Of a stretch of 64,000 bases of DNA, positions 22,401-32,200 are shown one piece after another. The stretch comes from Anas platyrhynchos (Eukaryota > Chordata > Aves > Anseriformes > Anatidae), in the NCBI RefSeq assembly GCF_047663525.1, contig NC_092613.1, positions 8,705,501-8,769,500 of the forward strand. The letters run 5' to 3'. How positions within the stretch are numbered: the first letter of the stretch is position 1; every line of letters begins with the position of its first letter. Made by a program: the position numbers and the translations under genes. The notes under the pieces were generated by a model, which saw only the letters and a program-made list of their open reading frames with translations, ran no database searches and was not told where the DNA came from.

Positions 22401-25002
22401 CTCGGTGAAAGGAGCCGGGAGACGCCCATCTGGGCACCACGGCCCCTGGGTGCAGCAAAGAGGGAAAGGAGAGCGTGTGAGCAGGCTGGGAGGGCACAAT
22501 TTACAAAAAGAAAACACAACACAGAGATAGAGAATAGCTCAAGAAACAGTCAAAAAGTTTCACACGAACATTACCCCTAACTTCTTCACCTGTTTAGCCC
22601 CTGAATAAACATTTGGAGGGTAAGCAGGACAAATGGACACGGCCCCCCACCATGCTGTGTGTGCTCCCCACACCGCAGAGAGCACGCGGCCAGCCACGAG
22701 CTACGTTTCCAGGCTCTCTGGGTTTTATGGGGCGAGCCACCTGCAGTCAGAGGGTGCTGCAGGCAGGCACCGAGCCGCCACCAGCTCGTCCTGCAGCCCC
22801 CAGCCGCCGAGCCCCCGGTACCCACATGGTCTCCTTGTTCCTGCGGGGTCCCCCGAAGGGGATGAAGGGCAGGCTGCCGGTGGCAGCGTGGTAGAAGGTG
22901 ACGCCGATGCTCCACAGGTCGACGGTGACGCCATAGGCCTTCTGCTGTGGCTTGCGCAGGACAGCTCGCTCGTACATGTCCGGGTGCTGGAGGGGCAAAG
23001 CAGAGAGCGGCGCTGCCCTGGGGCATTTAAAACTGCTCCTTTGGGGCTCTTCTGCTGTGACCCCAAAGGAAAACGTGGCCCGGGGTGCTGCAAGCAAAAT
23101 GCTGAGCCCCTCTCTTCAAAACGCGTGGCCCCTTTGACGTGAGGCTCTGCAGGTCACCACTTCTCCCCGTGTCGCCCCGCTGTTGGAGGGATGGGGACTG
23201 GGACCCCACAGGACACCCCGTGGCCACCAGACCATCCCCGTGCCCTACTCACGAGATACTCCTCTGTCCCGTAGACAGACACAAACTTTTCGTCGTCTTC
23301 CAGCTCTCGGGCAGCCCCAAAATCCGTCAGTTTGTAGATGCTCTGCCCGTCCTCGCCCACCAGCCGCATGATGTTGCCGGGTTTGATGTCCCTGTGCACC
23401 ACGCCGTTCTCGCGCAGGTGGTTCATCCCCGCCACTGGGAGCAGGAGGGAAGCGTGGGCCTGGAGCTCTCTGCTCAAGCGGGCTTTGGGTGAATGCAGGG
23501 GTAAAAGAAGGACCAGAACGGGGACAGGCCCCAGGGCTGGCTGTGCGTTCATGGGAACCAGCGTGACTTTGGGGAAATGGAGCTGAGGAGCGAGCACGTG
23601 GGGAAGCACAGCCCAGTCCCATTGCTGCTGGGCAGGGAGATCCTTGGGATTCCCCCAGAGCAGCGCTCACCGACCCAACCTGCCCCAGGTGCTATCTCTG
23701 AGCATGCAGGCTGCCCTAAACGCCCACAACCCCAGCACCGGGTGGTCCCAGCCTGTCCCAGAGCCCCAGAAATGGGGACGGGGACGGGGATGGGGACGGG
23801 GACGCGCGCAGCCCCCACTCACCCACGCACTGCAGCACAACGAGGAACTCGGGCTCGGCCAAGCCGAAGGCATTCGCTGGGTCCTCGAGGACGTTGAGCA
23901 AGCTGCCACTCGAGCAGTACTCCATCACCAGCACCTTCTGCTTGCTGCTGCCCTGCAGCGGGGAGCGGCGGTGAGGCCGCGGGTGGCTGCCCTATCCCGG
24001 CACTGCCGGCACCGTGGTTTCCGAGCCGCGGCCCCGCTTACCGTCTCCTCCACGGCAAATAACCTGACGATGTTTTTATGGTTCAGCTTCCTCAGCATCT
24101 CGAACTCCCTCATCTGCACCTCCTGCGGGCGGAGGTAGCTGGCATTGTTGAAGACCTTCACAGCGACCAGCTCCCCTGATTTCTGGGAAAGGAGGAAAAG
24201 GAGAAAAAGGAAATGGAGCGTCACCCTGCCTGTGCCCCGAACAGCAACGTTAGCTCCAGCACTGCTCTCTCAGCCCGCTCTGGATGCAAACTGTGCTCAC
24301 AACAGGGCTTGCTTTCTGAACAGGCTTCCTCAGCCTTTGCTGTCTGCATTGCAAAAGCCAGAGATATTGCTCGGCTCTGTTTGCTTCCTGCCTCTGAAGC
24401 CCATGTGCTCGGTGGGAGCGTGTTTATGCTGCTGTCACAGGCCCCCGCCTGCTCCCTGCAGGACAGGGCTGTTTTCAAAGCATCCTCCCAGCCCTGAGCC
24501 CCGCAGAGACAGCTTGCTTAATAAACTTCAAAGGCCAGTGGGGCTGAAAGTCTCTGTTCCAGCCCTGGCAAGTGTTTGCATGATGTATGCAAATCGCCAC
24601 GGATGGGGTTTTCAAAACCTCTGGGCATTCCCCAGAGCAGCTCCCACCCCGATGCAGGGAGCATCCGCACTGTGAGCCCCAGCAAGCCCTAAAAGCAGCC
24701 CTCACCCCACAGAACTCTGCTGGGGGAAGCAACCAAGGGAAAAAAAATGAAAATAAACCCAAACAGCCCCAGCACTGCCGGCAGCTGCGGCTCATGGCAG
24801 GGCGAGGGCGAGCGGAGCATCCCCGCACTGCAGGGCAGGAGGGCTGGGGCGCGGGGGCACTGTGGTTTTGGGGCATCCACCACCCCCCTTATAACCCTCC
24901 CTGGCACCTCCTCACCTTGTTGCGAGCTTTGTAGACGGAGGCCGTGGCGCCCTGGCCCAGAAGATCGTCCGTGCTCCAGAGGTAGTTGGGGGTGCTCTGC
25001 AT
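16403..25002 (-). CDS. IKBKE: IKBKE, inhibitor of NF-kB kinase epsilon (IKK-epsilon/IKK-i)
   Basis: IKBKE is a cytoplasmic Ser/Thr kinase of innate immunity, activated downstream of nucleic-acid sensors through TANK-type scaffolds; with TBK1 it phosphorylates interferon regulatory factors. Nineteen coding exons, all with GT/AG ends and matching phases, join without frameshift or stop into about 715 residues (human 716). The order is kinase (glycine loop GQGATASV at 16-23, Lys38, HRD with Asp135, DFG at 157-159, activation-loop Ser172 in KFVSVYG), ubiquitin-like domain (about 306-385), then the long helical dimerisation region and a C-terminal helix with the family's MQELLEQMK and NNSIIER. Every active-site residue I checked is intact. 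Exons 2-19 lie within 7.8 kb, so introns are tiny. The last coding exon after IIER is not firmly placed. Birds are reported to lack IRF3, so IRF7 is the expected main target (known biology, not visible here). Confidence 0.97.
16731..16843 (-). CDS. IKBKE: IKBKE coding exon 18 (residues 654-690, Pro-rich linker)
   Basis: A Pro/Ser-rich linker ([18 protein letters not shown]) corresponding to the variable linker before the C-terminal helix in mammals. Acceptor CTGCAG|GCG, donor CA|GTGAGT. Confidence 0.88.
17338..17434 (-). CDS. IKBKE: IKBKE coding exon 17 (residues 621-653)
   Basis: Encodes [16 protein letters not shown] and ECQECLQH. It is divergent from mammals but open, with acceptor TTTCTAG|G and donor CAC|GTAGGT in the right phases. 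Confidence 0.9.
18689..18790 (-). CDS. IKBKE: IKBKE coding exon 16 (residues 587-620)
   Basis: Encodes [19 protein letters not shown] and HGSRMR, matching the mammalian dimerisation helix. Donor AG|GTACCA. Confidence 0.95.
19052..19091 (-). CDS. IKBKE: IKBKE coding exon 15 (residues 574-586, 40 nt)
   Basis: A very short exon encoding [12 protein letters not shown], nearly identical to mammals. Acceptor CCCCCAG, donor AA|GTAAGC. Confidence 0.95.
19316..19392 (-). CDS. IKBKE: IKBKE coding exon 14 (residues 548-573)
   Basis: Encodes [20 protein letters not shown], a conserved coiled segment. Donor C|GTGAGT. Confidence 0.95.
19543..19655 (-). CDS. IKBKE: IKBKE coding exon 13 (residues 511-547)
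   Basis: Encodes [20 protein letters not shown] and ends in HEDK, as in mammals. Donor AG|GTTTGC is weaker than its neighbours. Confidence 0.93.
19743..19818 (-). CDS. IKBKE: IKBKE coding exon 12 (residues 485-510)
   Basis: Encodes [16 protein letters not shown] and VKSRLQR of the helical region. Acceptor CCTCAG|G, donor AGG|GTGAGC. Confidence 0.92.
20443..20467. repeat. (CAGCACC)n short tandem repeat
   Basis: About three and a half copies in the IKBKE intron just downstream of the exon ending at 20493. Confidence 0.75.
20493..20594 (-). CDS. IKBKE: IKBKE coding exon 11 (residues 451-484)
   Basis: Helical segment ending [12 protein letters not shown], less conserved than the kinase part. 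The frame is fixed by matching phases on both sides. Donor CT|GTAAGT. Confidence 0.92.
20726..20759. repeat. 11-bp G-rich minisatellite in an IKBKE intron
   Basis: Three copies of TGCTGGGAGGG or close variants. Confidence 0.8.
20849..20871. repeat. (ATG)n trinucleotide repeat
   Basis: About seven ATG units in the IKBKE intron between the exons at 20594 and 21115. Confidence 0.85.
21115..21206 (-). CDS. IKBKE: IKBKE coding exon 10 (residues 421-450)
   Basis: Encodes [20 protein letters not shown] and LHWV, matching the family's RGLHWVM. The acceptor TTGCAG at 21207-21209 lies directly next to a CR1 remnant. Donor AT|GTGAGT. Confidence 0.95.
21210..21279 (+). mobile_element. CR1 retrotransposon 3'-end fragment in an IKBKE intron
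   Basis: The plus strand carries the CR1 3' consensus-like run GATTGGACCCGATGATCTC, then GGGGTCCCTTCCACCCC, and ends in ATTCTGTGATTCTGTGA, the octamer tail of avian and reptilian CR1. It is antisense to IKBKE, 5'-truncated, and reaches within a few bases of the exon at 21206. Confidence 0.85.
21341..21405 (-). CDS. IKBKE: IKBKE coding exon 9 (residues 399-420)
   Basis: Encodes [14 protein letters not shown] and the CSTAK that opens the helical scaffold. Donor AAG|GTAGGT. Confidence 0.95.
21549..21751 (-). CDS. IKBKE: IKBKE coding exon 8 (residues 331-398, ubiquitin-like domain)
   Basis: Encodes [17 protein letters not shown] and HSPLTLLSS, matching the ubiquitin-like domain and its linker. 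Acceptor TTTTCAG|T, donor C|GTGAGT. Confidence 0.95.
21930..22109 (-). CDS. IKBKE: IKBKE coding exon 7 (residues 271-330)
   Basis: Encodes [20 protein letters not shown], the end of the kinase domain, and the start of the ubiquitin-like domain ([19 protein letters not shown]). Donor AC|GTAAGG. Confidence 0.96.
22262..22372 (-). CDS. IKBKE: IKBKE coding exon 6 (residues 234-270)
   Basis: Encodes [14 protein letters not shown] and [12 protein letters not shown]. Acceptor CCCACAG|G, donor GC|GTGAGT. Confidence 0.96.
22826..22986 (-). CDS. IKBKE: IKBKE coding exon 5 (residues 181-233, kinase C-lobe)
   Basis: Encodes [32 protein letters not shown] and [10 protein letters not shown]. The donor is AT|GTGGGT; this cut gives Met-Tyr across the junction, as in mammals. 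Confidence 0.95.
23253..23434 (-). CDS. IKBKE: IKBKE coding exon 4 (residues 120-180, catalytic and activation loops)
   Basis: Contains [10 protein letters not shown] (Asp135), LTDFGAAR and [12 protein letters not shown] with Ser172. Acceptor CCCAG|TG, donor CTC|GTGAGT. Confidence 0.97.
23773..23804. repeat. (GGGGAC)n hexanucleotide repeat
   Basis: Five units, one changed to GGGGAT, in the intron next to the IKBKE exon ending at 23823. Confidence 0.85.
23823..23952 (-). CDS. IKBKE: IKBKE coding exon 3 (residues 77-119, hinge)
   Basis: Encodes the hinge [16 protein letters not shown]. It ends one base into a Val codon at G|GTGAGT. Confidence 0.97.
24042..24182 (-). CDS. IKBKE: IKBKE coding exon 2 (residues 30-76, ATP-binding lysine)
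   Basis: Carries VAVKVF with Lys38 and the alpha-C glutamate region ([11 protein letters not shown]). Acceptor TTTCCCAG, donor ACG|GTAAGC, phase 0 at both ends. Confidence 0.97.
24916..25002 (-). CDS. IKBKE: IKBKE coding exon 1 (residues 1-29)
   Basis: The start Met at 25002 begins [20 protein letters not shown], the family N-terminus with the glycine-rich ATP loop. The exon extends 14 nt upstream as 5' UTR to an acceptor CCCCACAG at 25017-18, so a non-coding exon precedes it. Donor AAG|GTGAGG. Confidence 0.97.
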
Positions 25003-25320
25003 CGCCTGCACCGCCGCTGTGGGGAAGCACAGAGGTCACCCCGGCGGCTGCTCGCATCCCCCTGCCCGGCCCCACCACCACGCGCCCGGCCGTTTGTGCA
25101 CCCGGCCATCTGTCCGTCCCTCCACTCCTGGCAGTGCCCATGGACGCCAACCGCACAGCATGGCCCCGGCACGCAGCTCCCAGCCTCCTACCTCGCCGGC
25201 GCCGCTCTGCGCCAAGGGCTGCGCATGAGAGGCAGGGAGGACGCCGTTGGCTCTGCCCAAAACCACCCGGCCGCTGGGACCTGTCGGGGCCAGCGGCAAA
25301 ACACTGACAGATGCAAAAAG

Positions 25321-25343
25321 AAAAAAAAAAAAAAAAAAAAAAA
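25321..25343. repeat. Poly(A) run
   Basis: 23 uninterrupted A on the plus strand, upstream of IKBKE. Confidence 0.95.
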
Positions 25344-26847
25344 CAAAAAGCACACACAACACACAAGCAAACAGAGCTGCAAGGTGGAGGGAGGCACCTC
25401 CCCGCTGCGAGAACAGAAACCTATGGGATTGCAAAACTCGCTCTGCGAGAATCAGCTGCGGCTGGAGGAGGAAATGCTTCAGCTTCCTGCTCGAGAAAAA
25501 AATTCCCGGAGTTGCAGCCGTCCCCAGGCCCGGGCTGGGACAGCCTCTGCTGAAGGCAAACAGCGCTGGGCACCGGCCAGCACCCAGCCCTGCCCGGGGT
25601 GGGCAGATGGGAGGCAGAGGCAGGGCAGGATGAGTGCCCGGGGGCTGTGTTTGGCCTCCATCAGCAGTGCCAGGCTCCCAGGCATGGTCCTGCCGTGCCC
25701 GTTTGGTGCTGTGGGCTCACTGCTGGCCCTGGCTGCCCCGGGGCAGGCTGCAGCATTGCGCATGGGGGTGTGCTCAGGGGGGGCTGCTGGCACTGCTCTG
25801 CTTACGGAGCCACCGGGTGCTCAGAGCCCCACCAGGGGCTTCTCCAGAGCAGAGAAGCCTGCAGCAGTCGGGCTTTTACCAAGTCTTCTCCATAGCTCCA
25901 GGAGGAGATGGATTTATCGTGACCTGTCCATCTCCAGGAGCTGCTTTACAGAAGTTGCAGGTCCCAGAGGCTTCTCACAGCCAGCTGCAGGGACGGCTCA
26001 GCTCCTCCGGCCGTGCCCCAAAACCTCTCTGCTTGTGCAAGCCCAGCGTGCTCCCGGCAGCCGAGCCACACCAGGGGGCTGCTGCACGGCTCCAGCGGTG
26101 CCCACATACCCGGGGAGCACAGAATTATCCCTGCAACCACGTTCATTCAGCCCAGACCCTCCTGTTCCCTGGGGGTGTTCCTGCAGACCCCAGGCCCAGC
26201 TGGCTCCCGGCAGTGCCAGCACCGCGGCGCTCAGCAGCTCCCCGTCCCCGGCCTTTGAGCCTGCCCCAGGTGAAGCAGCCCCAAAGAAGCACAGAGAAGG
26301 CGAGAGGAAGCAGGTGCAGACAGAGCAAACAAGGCTGCCGCCCTCCCCAGCCGCAAACCCTTCCCCCATGTGTGTGAAGCACCAGATCCGGCCCGGCCCC
26401 AGCGCCCGCAAACACTGCCAGCGGCTGTCGGCAGCAAGCAAAGGGCAGAGGGGAGATTTTGGGGCATTCCCCAGCCCCGTCTGCTCCCGAGCTGCACCTT
26501 CGGCATTGCTCTCACCGTATTTCAGCGATCAAGGACATCGAGGACTTCTCATCTCAGCAGGGAAAACCAAGGGAGGCCGTGGCGGGGCTCAGCGTCACCG
26601 TCCCCACATGCACGGGGGCTCGGCCACGCAGCAGCAGCACCCGGCGTCCCCAGAGAGGGGCCAGAACCGGCCCCAGATGCTCAGATCCTGGCCCTGATGG
26701 GGAAAAAGGCGGCAGGGAGGGCACAGGGGGCACAGCCCAGGCCTGGAGCTGCTGGCTGAGGGGTGCAGGGTGCGGGATGTGGGGTGCTCAGGGCACCCTC
26801 CAGCTGCCTGCACACCCGGCTCGCTTTCCCTGCTCACTTTGTGCCTT

Positions 26848-26879
26848 GCAGTGCCCCCACCTCGCAGTGCCCCCACCTC
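26848..26879. repeat. 16-bp tandem duplication
   Basis: GCAGTGCCCCCACCTC occurs twice head to tail. Confidence 0.9.
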
Positions 26880-27072
26880 GCCCTGCCCAGCCTCAGCGCC
26901 AGCAGCCCGGGTCCCTCCGTCAGGAATTTCTGTGGGCTCACAGGGCCGTGTCTGGGAGCTCTCCTGGCAGAACGGAGCCTGCATCTGTGTTTGAGTCTGC
27001 GAGCACGAGATGCACGCAAGGAGAGGATGCGACGCTTCACTGCCCTGCACACAAACTCCGTGCCCAACTCAC

Positions 27073-27260
27073 TCGCTAATTACGGCCGAGCTTCGTTTCC
27101 CGGCCACGTGAGGGGCTGCCCGACAGAGCTCCTCGGCGTGGTGCTGAGCCAGCGGGGCCCGGCGGCGGCCATGGCAGCCGCAGAAGCGAGGCGCCGAGAG
27201 CAAAGCCACCTCGCTGCCGCTCCGCTAACGGGAAGAGAAAGGGACGGATGACTTCTCAAA
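27073..27260 (-). promoter_or_regulatory. IKBKE: Candidate IKBKE non-coding first exon and promoter
   Basis: The acceptor before the start-codon exon shows that a non-coding exon lies upstream. At 27073/27072 the minus strand has a strong donor (GCGA|GTGAGT) at the end of a CpG-rich stretch. This fits an upstream first exon, with a first intron of about 2 kb. Another possible donor, GAG|GTAGGA, lies at about 25191. Only transcript data can decide. Confidence 0.3.
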
Positions 27261-27399
27261 GTCGTTTCCAGCCTTGTTTGCGATGGGCTGGGGACATTTC
27301 AGAGACCTTTCCCCTCACAGATAAAAACCACAACTCATTTCGCATCTCGGGCCTGCACCCAAACCGCGTGGATGGGAGCCGTTAAGGCCAGGGAGAGGC

Positions 27400-27409
27400 G
27401 AAGTGAAAC
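27400..27409 (+). promoter_or_regulatory. IRF-type site (GAAGTGAAAC)
   Basis: Matches GAANNGAAAC, an IRF-binding half-site pair, upstream of the candidate IKBKE first exon. Confidence 0.35.
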
Positions 27410-27512
27410 CCGCCGAGGGAAATGCCGAAATTTCTCCCTGAGCTGCCCACGGGCACCCCGCGCCCCTCGCCTGCTCCCACCCCTCGCGGGACTCAGCTCC
27501 TCGCTGCAAAAA

Positions 27513-27522
27513 GAAACCGAAA
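27513..27522 (+). promoter_or_regulatory. ISRE core (GAAACCGAAA)
   Basis: An exact GAAANNGAAA interferon-stimulated response element core, about 440 bp upstream of the candidate IKBKE first-exon donor. IKBKE is known as the inducible IKK, so an ISRE here is plausible. Confidence 0.4.
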
Positions 27523-27715
27523 GGGAGGCGTTAAGGCCATAACCCCCCCGCCCCCCAAGGTGTTCTCTCATGTTTCTGACCCGTACGTGTGGGTTCAGCT
27601 TTCACTGACAGTGAGCAGAGCTGGGCTGGCGGTGGGTAAAGGCAGGCAGGAAATAACCAAAATGCTTTATAACGCCCCAAAAGGATTATTGGCGGTTGTG
27701 CAGCAAGGCTGCTCG

Positions 27716-27777
27716 CAGGAAGGGAGTTGGGAAGGAAGGGTTTGAGCAGGAAGGGAGCTCGGGAGGAAGGGTTTGAG
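27716..27777. repeat. Two tandem 31-bp copies
   Basis: Copies at 27716-27746 and 27747-27777 both begin CAGGAAGGGAG and end GGAAGGGTTTGAG, with a few differences between them. Confidence 0.9.
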
Positions 27778-29110
27778 CCACCAGCGCCTGCTCCAGGCGG
27801 GGGCAGCAGAGCCCCACCGATGCTGCAGCCCCCGCACGGCTCCGGCCCCGCGGCCGGGGGGGGCCGGGGAGAGCCGCGCCCTCCCCGCAGCTGCAGCCCC
27901 GACCCCGCTCCCCCTTCTTGGGCTAAAGGTGGGGGGAAAGGAGACGATAGCAAGGGGGCAAGGGGTTACAGCATCCTCCTCTGCGCTGCTGGAGAACCAC
28001 AGTCATTCGCTCCTATGGCAGCTCCGCTTCCCGGCTCGTGGTTATTAAAAAAAAAAGGCCAAAAAAAGCCCCCCCACCCCCCGCCCCCAGCCTGCCCCTT
28101 GCATCCCCTGGGAATCAAAAATCAAAGGGGGCTCAGGGAGGGGGCTCCTCCCTCCCGATCCGTTATCAACCAGGGACTGATCCCGGAGCCTCATGGGTGG
28201 CCCTGAACAGCCCCAAAATGTGGGGGGCTTGTGGCTGGAGGTGCCCGGGTGGGGGGCACGGGGCGAGCGGCTGCCCCCGGCCCTGCTGCTGCACCCCGGG
28301 AGTGGGGGGCTTGGTGGCCCCAGCCCACCTCCAGCACAACACATCTGGATTCAGCATCAGCAGGGCTGTAATTAATTAATCCCCTCAAACCTAAACAAAG
28401 GGAATCCAAAATTACAAGCCCCTGACACAGTTTCCGGGCCGTGTTCTGAAAAAGGCACACTGAAAAGTGGAGATGGGGGGAAAAAACGGTAATAATGTCG
28501 GTGACCCAATCCCTAATCTCGATTTTAAATCCTCTTTCCCAGAGAGGGTTTGAGGCCTGTCCTCTCCAGGAAAATGAGGAAGATTAAGCGTTTTGCAATC
28601 AGGTCATTGCAAGGCAAGTTCATGCTCTGCCGAATCCTGTTACGAGGTGTGTGGGGGCCAAAGAGGAGCAGGGCTGGAAGCACACAAACATTCCCCAGCT
28701 GCCCCCCGGCAAGCAGAGGTGCCCACCGCTGGGGAAGGAAGGAGCCTTGGGAGCCAGGGGCTGCAGACACCACCCACACCCATCCCTCGTGGCAGAAGGG
28801 AGCCCCCCTCGGCTGCAAAACTGCACCCAGCATCCCTGCCACTGGTGTTACTGGGGTGCGCTTTGGGCTCCGGTAACGGCAAGGCTCCTCGCCCACTTGA
28901 TTCAGGGCTATGAATGGTGACGTGGACTGCTGGATCCTGCAGATTCTTCCTCACTTACCAGAGCCACGTTGCAGACCATGCAAAGCCCCGGGCTGGGGGG
29001 GCTGCAGGGAAGGCGCACGCAGGCGATGCTCAGCCCCGCTCCCACTCGCACGCACGCCGTACATCATTTACTGGCGCCCATAGGTCAGTATTTCCACCAT
29101 ACCCAAAACA

Positions 29111-29116
29111 TTTATT
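29111..29116 (-). terminator. SRGAP2: Candidate distal poly(A) signal of SRGAP2
   Basis: AATAAA on the minus strand at the edge of the AT-rich 3' UTR-like stretch. The choice over earlier hexamers rests on composition only. Confidence 0.35.
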
Positions 29117-29223
29117 TCTCCAAAACTATTGCTAATGACAATGGATACATTTTGTAGCCCCAGTATGGATTTAACATTTCCAACACATATACTCCTAATA
29201 CTGTACAATACTGTACCAAAAGG

Positions 29224-29244
29224 AAAAAAAAAAAAAAAAAAAAA
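29224..29244. repeat. Poly(A) run on the plus strand (poly-T in SRGAP2 sense)
   Basis: 21 uninterrupted A. Confidence 0.95.
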
Positions 29245-32200
29245 GGATGTACCTCCATATTGTACAGTTATATATACAAAGTACAATTTTACACAGTTTA
29301 ATATATACACCATATATATATTGGTGTAGAAGACATGAAACAATGGAAACTGTTTTAGCAAGAACATTCCATCCCACCAAACAACTGCTGTTAATAAAAA
29401 CCAAAAAGCCAACGCACCACACGAGCCTGAGCCCACTATTGCAGGACTGAGGTTTCAGACCAACAGAGAACAAGGTTTCCAGACTTTGCAACCGAACTTT
29501 CTTACATTACAGTAGAACCATGACATCGCTGCTATTCTTGAAAATGCATCAGAGGTGGTTTCAACGATTGCCCTATTTTGGCTACATAGAGCTGGTCTTG
29601 TAGAGAACCTGCCGCTTACAAGTATTGCTCCAGCAGTTTGGCACACTCACAAGTCCAATTCCATCGGACTTCAATTATTCGAATTACAGGGCTCTGCCTG
29701 GAGAGAAAGGCTGGTGAAGTCCACTTCAAAAGTAAAGTTACAACAGTGCCTTTAAAATGAAGGGTCCGTCTATTACTCCCATTGCAAACTGCTCAGTATT
29801 TACCCTGTACGAAGTGTGGTATATCAAGTATTAGCGCAGTCGGGAGCTGCCCTCCCTCTCCGCCTTCGCCTCTTTTTGGCCCATATTCGAAAAATGACAC
29901 TCTCGTCTCTAACTACATTATAGGAAGCACAAAATAGAACAGAAAAAAAAAAAAAATCTTACATTTTCCAGGCCTCAAACTGCTGCTTTGGCATCTCTTT
30001 GTCCACCAAAATAGACTCGGAGAGCCAAGCCTGGAAAGCGCTCGCTCTGCCTCCCGGCGCCTCGCCTCGGGCCTTGTGCGGGCGCAGGGCAGCGGGTCAA
30101 GTATTTGTTTCAAGTACCAGGTTGTTGCACACATAAGAGACGAGCAGAAAAGCTGATCCGGAGAGAGGATTCTTAGAAAGTGACGTGTAAACTCAAACCC
30201 AAAGTTCAGTCCAGCCCGCCAGTAAGTGCTCGGCAGTTCCTCAGGCCTGCAGGTCGGGGGCGTTCTGCAGGGAACGTTTCGGCACGAGGGAGCATCACTC
30301 CCTTCTGCCAAGGCCTCTGGTGCTGCCAGTCCGCTACAGAACAGCTTCACGTCGGTAACGGCGGTTGTGGGATGTTCACCAATGCCAGAGAGAAGCCCAC
30401 AAAAAGGCTTAATATTTTTGTGAAAACTAAACATTTCAAAATAAATAATTCCCCAGCTCGTTACACTCATTTTGCCTGTTCTGTACAGCCTCACTAGCAA
30501 TAGGAGTGCCCAAATGCTTCCTTTTTTTATTTATTTTTTTTACTCGGTTTTCCTAGCTTGTGAGCGAGTAAATGCATTTACACTTTCGCAGCACATTCCT
30601 GTACATGTGGGCTTGATCCTGCCAAGCGTGGGTGCCCCGTACCTGGCCCACTGAACTAACACAAGCCTCAGCGCTGCCTCCCGCAAGGCACGGGCCTGCT
30701 GCTGTGCTACGCAGGGGCCAGGGAGGTCTCACCAAGCCCACCAGACACATCGCCTCAATGGGCATTTCCCCATCATTATGAGCAAGCTGGGCCCAGCTGA
30801 GAACATCATCGACTTTGGGTATTGCCCCTCCGCACGCACCTCATGAAGCGACGGAGCATTCCAGTCCACCAGGGAAATGCATGCAAAGGATCTGAAGTGC
30901 TAACTAGAGACATTTATTTCTCTTGAAGAAACTCTCTCAAACGCTTAACGAAACCCAAAACCTATACAACGTTCACTGGATTTGAGGTTCTGACACACAA
31001 AGGAAAAGAAACGAGGCAGCAAACTCCATCTGCAGTGACCTCTTCTGTCTGAACATCGCCGGAGGGATCCCAAACGTGCCAACAGCCTTCTCACCCTGCA
31101 CCCAGTGCAAGGTTGAGAATTGTAACAGATGGAATTTCTTGCCAAACTGAAGTGTTTTGATTCTGTAAAGAAATTTATGAGAACTTGGTTATCTTAACCT
31201 ACTTTTGTGCAAGAACAATCTTGCCTTAAAAAAAAAAAATCCAACAAAACCCCCAAAAATCAAACATATGAGGTATTCATCACAGGAAACCCAAAGACTC
31301 CTTTTAAACAGGTATCAAAATACATACATACACAACGTGTTTCTTCCTGCTGTCACAGTGCACTCTAATTATTTAATCATTTTCATTGCAACAAAATATC
31401 CAGTACAGATAAAATGAGAAAAGCTCGCTCATGTCCCATTGCTTTGACATGAAGAACGAATTTACAATTTATCAACTGTGAGCCTTTGGATTACCCTAGA
31501 GAGGCAGAAATTTAGCAATCATTAAAGCACACTGCTCAATTCCCAACAAGGGAAATAAAACATAAAAGGTTAGAGCTTCAGAAACTATTAATATTGATCA
31601 CCTAAAATTGTATTTTATTTTAAAAGTTTTGCTTTGGATTATTTCAATCCAACATTTGATGAACAAGAACTCTTTGTTCATACAAAGCACTATCAAACAG
31701 ACATACGTTATTCCAGTTATCAAACACTTCTTGTCTTTATATTTGACACATACATTACATAAAAGTCATGAAAGAATTTCCATGGAAGAGCTAATATTTC
31801 TTCTGAATATGAAGATATGAATCAACAGTGATACCTCCCCAAGCAAACCACTGTATCTTATTTGTCCACACTACGTTGGTCTCTTCTACAAGATGCCCAC
31901 TGGTTTTGCAGGGTGGTGTTGCTATTTCCAGTTTTTCTCTCCCACCTCTCCTGCAACGAACGGTAGCAAAACACTCACGGCAATGTCCTCTCAGCCTGTA
32001 CGTTCACAGAGTGAAGCAGACGAGCTAAAAGTTTCCTTTTTGTGTTCTCTCTCCTATGTGTGCGCATGTGTGTGCATGTCCTGCTGGCTGACAGGCCCAG
32101 GTCAGGTGGAAGAGGAAAAGTTCTTCACGCTGCCATATTGCTTGCTGTAAGTTTTAAGTGTCAATCACAGTGCACACCAAAATTCCAGTTGAGTTGCTCA

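Larger units (their letters stand above)
25017..29090. other. IKBKE 5' region and intergenic DNA to the SRGAP2 3' end
   Basis: No further gene recognised. It holds a pure A run (25321-25343), a good minus-strand donor within CpG-rich DNA at 27073, two IRF-type sites (27400-27409, 27513-27522), a duplicated 31-bp unit (27716-27777), a 16-bp duplication (26848-26879) and an AT-rich patch near 28365-28440. The long plus-strand open frame at 25096-26697 has no family similarity and is GC-driven. Confidence 0.7.

Noticed and set aside
26515..26570. Exon-like TTTCAG followed by an open frame on the plus strand
   Set aside because: No matching donor with family similarity and no plus-strand gene around it. 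Probably chance.
25096..26697. Plus-strand open frame of 533 codons upstream of IKBKE
   Set aside because: Low-complexity Pro/Ser/Arg/Cys-rich composition, no recognisable domain, GC-rich DNA poor in stops, and it overlaps the IKBKE 5' region on the opposite strand.
29913..30500. Minus-strand open frame of 195 codons in the SRGAP2 3' UTR
   Set aside because: It lies downstream of the SRGAP2 stop in AT-rich UTR-like sequence and has no domain similarity.
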